A DNA stretch of 64,000 nt from Panopea generosa (lineage: Eukaryota; Mollusca; Bivalvia; Adapedonta; Hiatellidae), in contig CM055905.1 of assembly GCA_029582155.1 (NCBI GenBank), positions 7,453,572 to 7,517,571 of the forward strand. Direction: 5' to 3'. Numbering within the stretch: position 1 is the first letter of the stretch; each line of letters opens with the position of its first letter. This document shows positions 60,590 to 64,000 of the stretch, one piece after another. The translations under genes were made by a program, and so were the position numbers. The notes under the pieces are model-generated. The model was not told the DNA's origin, did not search any database, and saw nothing but the letters and a program-made list of their open reading frames with translations.

Positions 60590-60955
60590 ATATTAACCTA
60601 ATGTAATATCACTTATGATTTATCACTCTGTGTTTTCTGTATAACTCGGCTCTTGTACGTAAATTGCCGAAGTACTTTCCGACTCGCCCGAATATAGAAA
60701 TTATGTTGATTTGAGACGTTACATCATATGCCTGATTTTTTTAATTCCCTATAGAGGTTTTCTCTTAAATAAATGGTAAGTGTAAACTTTACATGAGTTA
60801 TGTGATTGAACGAATCTTACATTCATGCTCATCTATTATTGAATTTATTCAGCTTATATGGGAAAAATGATATAATATTATATATTTTCCAACTCGTGTA
60901 ATAAATACAATAATAAATAAGCACTCATGTAAGATCCTCTTTATATCACATACAC
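60590..60955 (-). mobile_element. ~370-bp dispersed element, minus copy
   Basis: AACTCGGCTCTTGTACGTAA at the left and AAGCACTCATGTAAGATCCT at the right are the reverse complements of the ends of 41690-42110. Confidence 0.7.
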
Positions 60956-61060
60956 CTTTCTTGCATACCAGACATGGAAGATCTTAAAAGGATATGAACA
61001 TTTCAGCTTACACCTCTTCCGCACTGATAGTGGTGAGATAAATTATATAACTGGATGTAT

Positions 61061-61301
61061 TTAACCCTTTACTCCATATAGACACCTTTGGACACCTCTA
61101 ATACACACACCTTTGGACACCTAATGTAGAAGGCTTTTGAATTATTGGGTGAATTGTATTTATATTAACTGACAGAGTGGAAAACAGTGCAGGAAGTGTT
61201 CAGATTGCTTGTTTTGAGCAATCTGAACTCTTCCTGCACTGTTTTCAAAGGCCTTCTGTGATTGGTGGGGGAAAAGGTGTATCTATGGAGTAAAGGGTTA
61301 A
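61061..61301. mobile_element. piggyBac-like MITE, copy 4 (best preserved)
   Basis: TTAA at both borders; TIR TAACCCTTTACTCCATA matched by TATGGAGTAAAGGGTTA. A large central palindrome (61181-61246) has arms AACAGTGCAGGAAG...CTTCCTGCACTGTT and GATTGCT/AGCAATC. Confidence 0.9.
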
Positions 61302-61795
61302 AGCGATTGTGGTAAAAAATAGTGTTGAAATAAATTGGAAAAATTATCAGTCTGTTTGGTATGCAAGAAAAAGAATCATTCGTGGCTTTTTAGGTTTGGT
61401 TAGAAAAAATTGGTCCTCTGAGACAATTTTTGTTAACGCCAAAACAGCAATCCCTCGGACAGAAATTTTTCATTCAAACCTCAAATCCATGACACTATTC
61501 TACATCATCTCTACTAAACTAGAAATTCTTTTTTTGGTGAAATAGTCACCTTAAAGAAACATACACCTGATTTGTGATGAATGAAATATTTTAAACTATG
61601 AATGTGTCCATTGGAAAGGATTATTATAGAGTTATAATCTCTCCCTGTTAAATTGAACAGACGTCAACAAATATCAAACTTGACCTGTATCTCATAACCA
61701 TATAGCTACACACCAAATATTGATTAAATATATAGACCCTTTCAGTTATATATCAGAAATGGTTGTTATCAAACTTAAACATGGAGGTGGGGTGG

Positions 61796-61924
61796 TGTCT
61801 TGACAGAAATATGTTATATTAATCCCATAATCCATAATTGAGATCTCGACAGAAATATATCATATTAAACCCATAATTGTGGTCTTGACAGAAATATATC
61901 ATATTAAACCCATAATTGAGGTAA
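61796..61924. repeat. ~48-bp tandem repeat, 3 copies
   Basis: Unit with CTTGACAGAAATATATCATA and TTAAACCCATAATTG. Confidence 0.8.
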
Positions 61925-62159
61925 TGAGGTTTCCAACTCAAACCCATTTTTAAGCAGAAGAAACTTCATGAAATTTGTATCTACTTGTCAAATGCTGATA
62001 ATTGCTTCCCCCTCTTCTTTTTGTTTCCTAACAGAAGTTTTAAGTTTCTAGTTGGCCAACACTGACCAATTATCCATACATCTACTGCCTGTAATGCTGG
62101 TAAGCATGGAAACCATAAGAACTGTTATAAAAGTCATTGTTGTAGGATATATATTAGAG

Positions 62160-62640
62160 ACAATTCAAACACAGCCAATACCAGTACATATACAAATATT
62201 ATAGCGAGAAACACAGAAACTTGTACCAATTAACAAATAAATCAAATAGTCCACACATAGTAAATACAAACATGGAATATACCAGTAGAAATAAACCAAC
62301 CTCTAGGCCATGCTACAATTAATATGAGAAGTACAAAGACAATAAAAGCCAGTAAGTGTATAAAAGTAACCACCACAGGATTAGTACAAACTTGGCAAAT
62401 ACCAGTACAAATGTAACAACCACATGGACCTGTCCCAATAAATGAAGCAAATATTGTACACACATGTACAAGTACAAATACAACAAATAATGTATGTGTA
62501 TAAAGATAACAACCACTTGGAATTGTACCATTAACTAACCAACTATCCAACACAGGTCATGTCCAACCAGGGTAAACACCAGTTCATGTATTAGAGCAAC
62601 AACCACAGGGACTTGTGTCAATTCATAAATCAAGCATAAC
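62160..62640. repeat. Degenerate tandem repeat
   Basis: Recurrent strings AATACCAGTACA, GTACAAA, AACAACCACATGGA and AACAACCACTTGGA at irregular spacing. The minus strand is open for 103 codons as a result, but without family similarity. Confidence 0.55.
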
Positions 62641-62654
62641 CACTTTGGAAAGAT

Positions 62655-62965
62655 TAAATTGATTGACTTGATTGATTGGTTAATTATTTAGCATCATTTT
62701 TATGCCATCTAGGGCTAACAGACAATCAGTTAACCTAACCACTGTTTCCTGGTATCCTGAACGGTTAACCAGAACTCGAGCACACCCCATCTCCGCAAGT
62801 AACTGATAACTTTCCCACTTGAATTAGCAATGAGAGACGAATGATAATGAGACACAATGTCGTATACCAACCATCACAGAGATTATGCCCGGGCAGGGAT
62901 TTCAATTCATGACCCCTGGATTGATAGTCAGACGTGCTAACGACTGAGCTAATTGGGTCCAGTAA
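62655..62965 (-). mobile_element. SINE A, full length, minus strand
   Basis: Tail TGGTTAATTATTTAGCATCA, body GAGCACACCCCATCTCCGCA, head CCCCTGGATTGATAGTCAGA, GAGCTAATTGGGTCC. Confidence 0.9.
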
Positions 62966-63334
62966 GAACCAATCAATGAACTCTTCACACATGGAGGGAG
63001 GGACTAGAGTTAACTCCCATTTTCAGCCCCCTGTAAGTTATGTTTTGTGCTATTTATTGCTTGCATGAACACAATGGGAGTACCAGTCTCCACAAACTCA
63101 GAGTTATCATTTCCACACATTGAAATACACACATCTATATAAACTCAGACAAGTTGCCCGAAGGTCACACCCAGAATGCTGTTTTGCCTAATGCTGTATG
63201 AACTCACACCAGCTGGTCAAGCTGCATCAAGATTCTGCAAATTAAGCTTGTATAATATTAAGCAAACTACGGGGTAATTCGTTCTTCATCATAGGTGCAT
63301 CAGTATTACACACATGTAATCTTTTATGTCACAC

Positions 63335-63660
63335 AGTATGGCAGTTTACTCAGACACCCGACTGTAGTTTTGTCACTGTAATTCTATTCTTAAGGCAGAA
63401 CACCGATGATCTCCATGTAGAAGTATTTATATATATATTATATATTAAGCATATATCCAGTCATAGTATGGCAGTTTACTCAGGTAGCCGGCTGTAGTTT
63501 TGTCACTGTAATTCTATTCTTTTGGCAGAACACTGATGATCCACATGTAGAAGTATTTATATATATATTATATATTAAGCATATATTCAGTCATAGTTTG
63601 GCAGTTTACTCAGGTAGCCGGCTGTTGCTTTCTTGGACAATCCTTAAAAAATAAATTGTT
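63335..63660. repeat. 130-bp tandem repeat, about 2.4 copies
   Basis: GCAGTTTACTCAG at 63341, 63471 and 63601. The unit includes GTAGAAGTATTTATATATAT, an AT palindrome and ATTAAGCATATATCCAGTCA. A fragment recurs near 63935. The window end (63660-64000) is otherwise unclassifiable. Confidence 0.9.
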
Positions 63661-64000
63661 TATCATGCTCCTACTTAATCACTGAATATTGCAGTTACTC
63701 AAACTTTTTTATTGACTTTCAAAGCTTTTTTTTTTTATGATTTCTGCCCATTTTTCTTTAAAATAAATGACTATGCAAAACCAAAATTAAGCAATAAAAA
63801 AATAATTAGCTACCTACCTACCTACCCACATGAAAATTACTGAGTCAGTACAGCAAAAAAATATTTTTTTAAGGATGGCCTTGCTGAAATTCTTTTTTAT
63901 GACAGATTATCGATTATCTACATGAAAAAGTATTTTTTATATATATTATAATTATATTAAGCACATATCCAGTGATAGTTTTAATTCAGACTAAAATATC

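Noticed and set aside
62242..62553. 103-codon hydrophobic minus-strand ORF
   Set aside because: Lies in a degenerate tandem repeat; hydrophobicity follows from base bias, and no splice or promoter context was seen.

Overview
The window is animal nuclear DNA, most likely from a bivalve mollusc. It is AT-rich, with small exons, GT-AG introns of 0.3-12.6 kb, tRNA-derived SINEs, MITEs, many minisatellites, and the hairpin-headed 'ATGCCCC...GTCCGTCC' and 'AGCTCACCTGAGC' repeats that I associate with bivalves. Assignment to bivalves is inference; intron-exon structure and the Slo2 protein are seen directly.

Plus strand, 1-43154: the 3' two thirds of one gene, a Slo2-family (KCNT1/KCNT2, Slack/Slick-like) sodium-activated potassium channel. 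Twenty constitutive exons join in one frame from the pore loop (5686) to a stop codon at 43154: 976 codons covering pore, S6, RCK1, an inter-RCK linker, RCK2 and the C-terminal tail. The S5-encoding exon end lies at the left edge of the window. There it has been amplified into a 91-bp tandem array of at least ten copies, nine of which keep a perfect GTAAGTG splice donor. The 12.6-kb intron after RCK2 holds three further in-frame, splice-flanked candidate cassette exons of 60, 36 and 12 nt. The start of the gene (N terminus, S1-S4) lies upstream of the window.

Minus strand, 55997-51935: a complete-looking three-exon gene of 384 codons. It is unfamiliar by name but carries a D-x13-E-x-K motif (D195, E209, K211) like the PD-(D/E)XK nuclease fold. 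A TATA-like box lies about 75 bases upstream of its ATG.

Elsewhere I see introns and intergenic DNA filled with repeats. These are two main tRNA-derived SINE families (A and B, one B nested inside an A), a four-copy piggyBac-like MITE family with TTAA ends, an 808-bp TIR element, an inverted pair of a ~400-bp element, and more than a dozen minisatellites.

The most unusual theme is that tandem arrays repeatedly coincide with splice sites of the channel gene. Donors are amplified at the S5 exon, an acceptor is triplicated at an RCK2 exon, and a 38-bp acceptor-like unit is repeated about 22 times before an RCK1 exon. A 33-bp array also starts about 20 bases after a C-terminal donor. No bacterial, viral or CRISPR features were recognised. 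All comparisons with named families are from memory of the families, not from searches.
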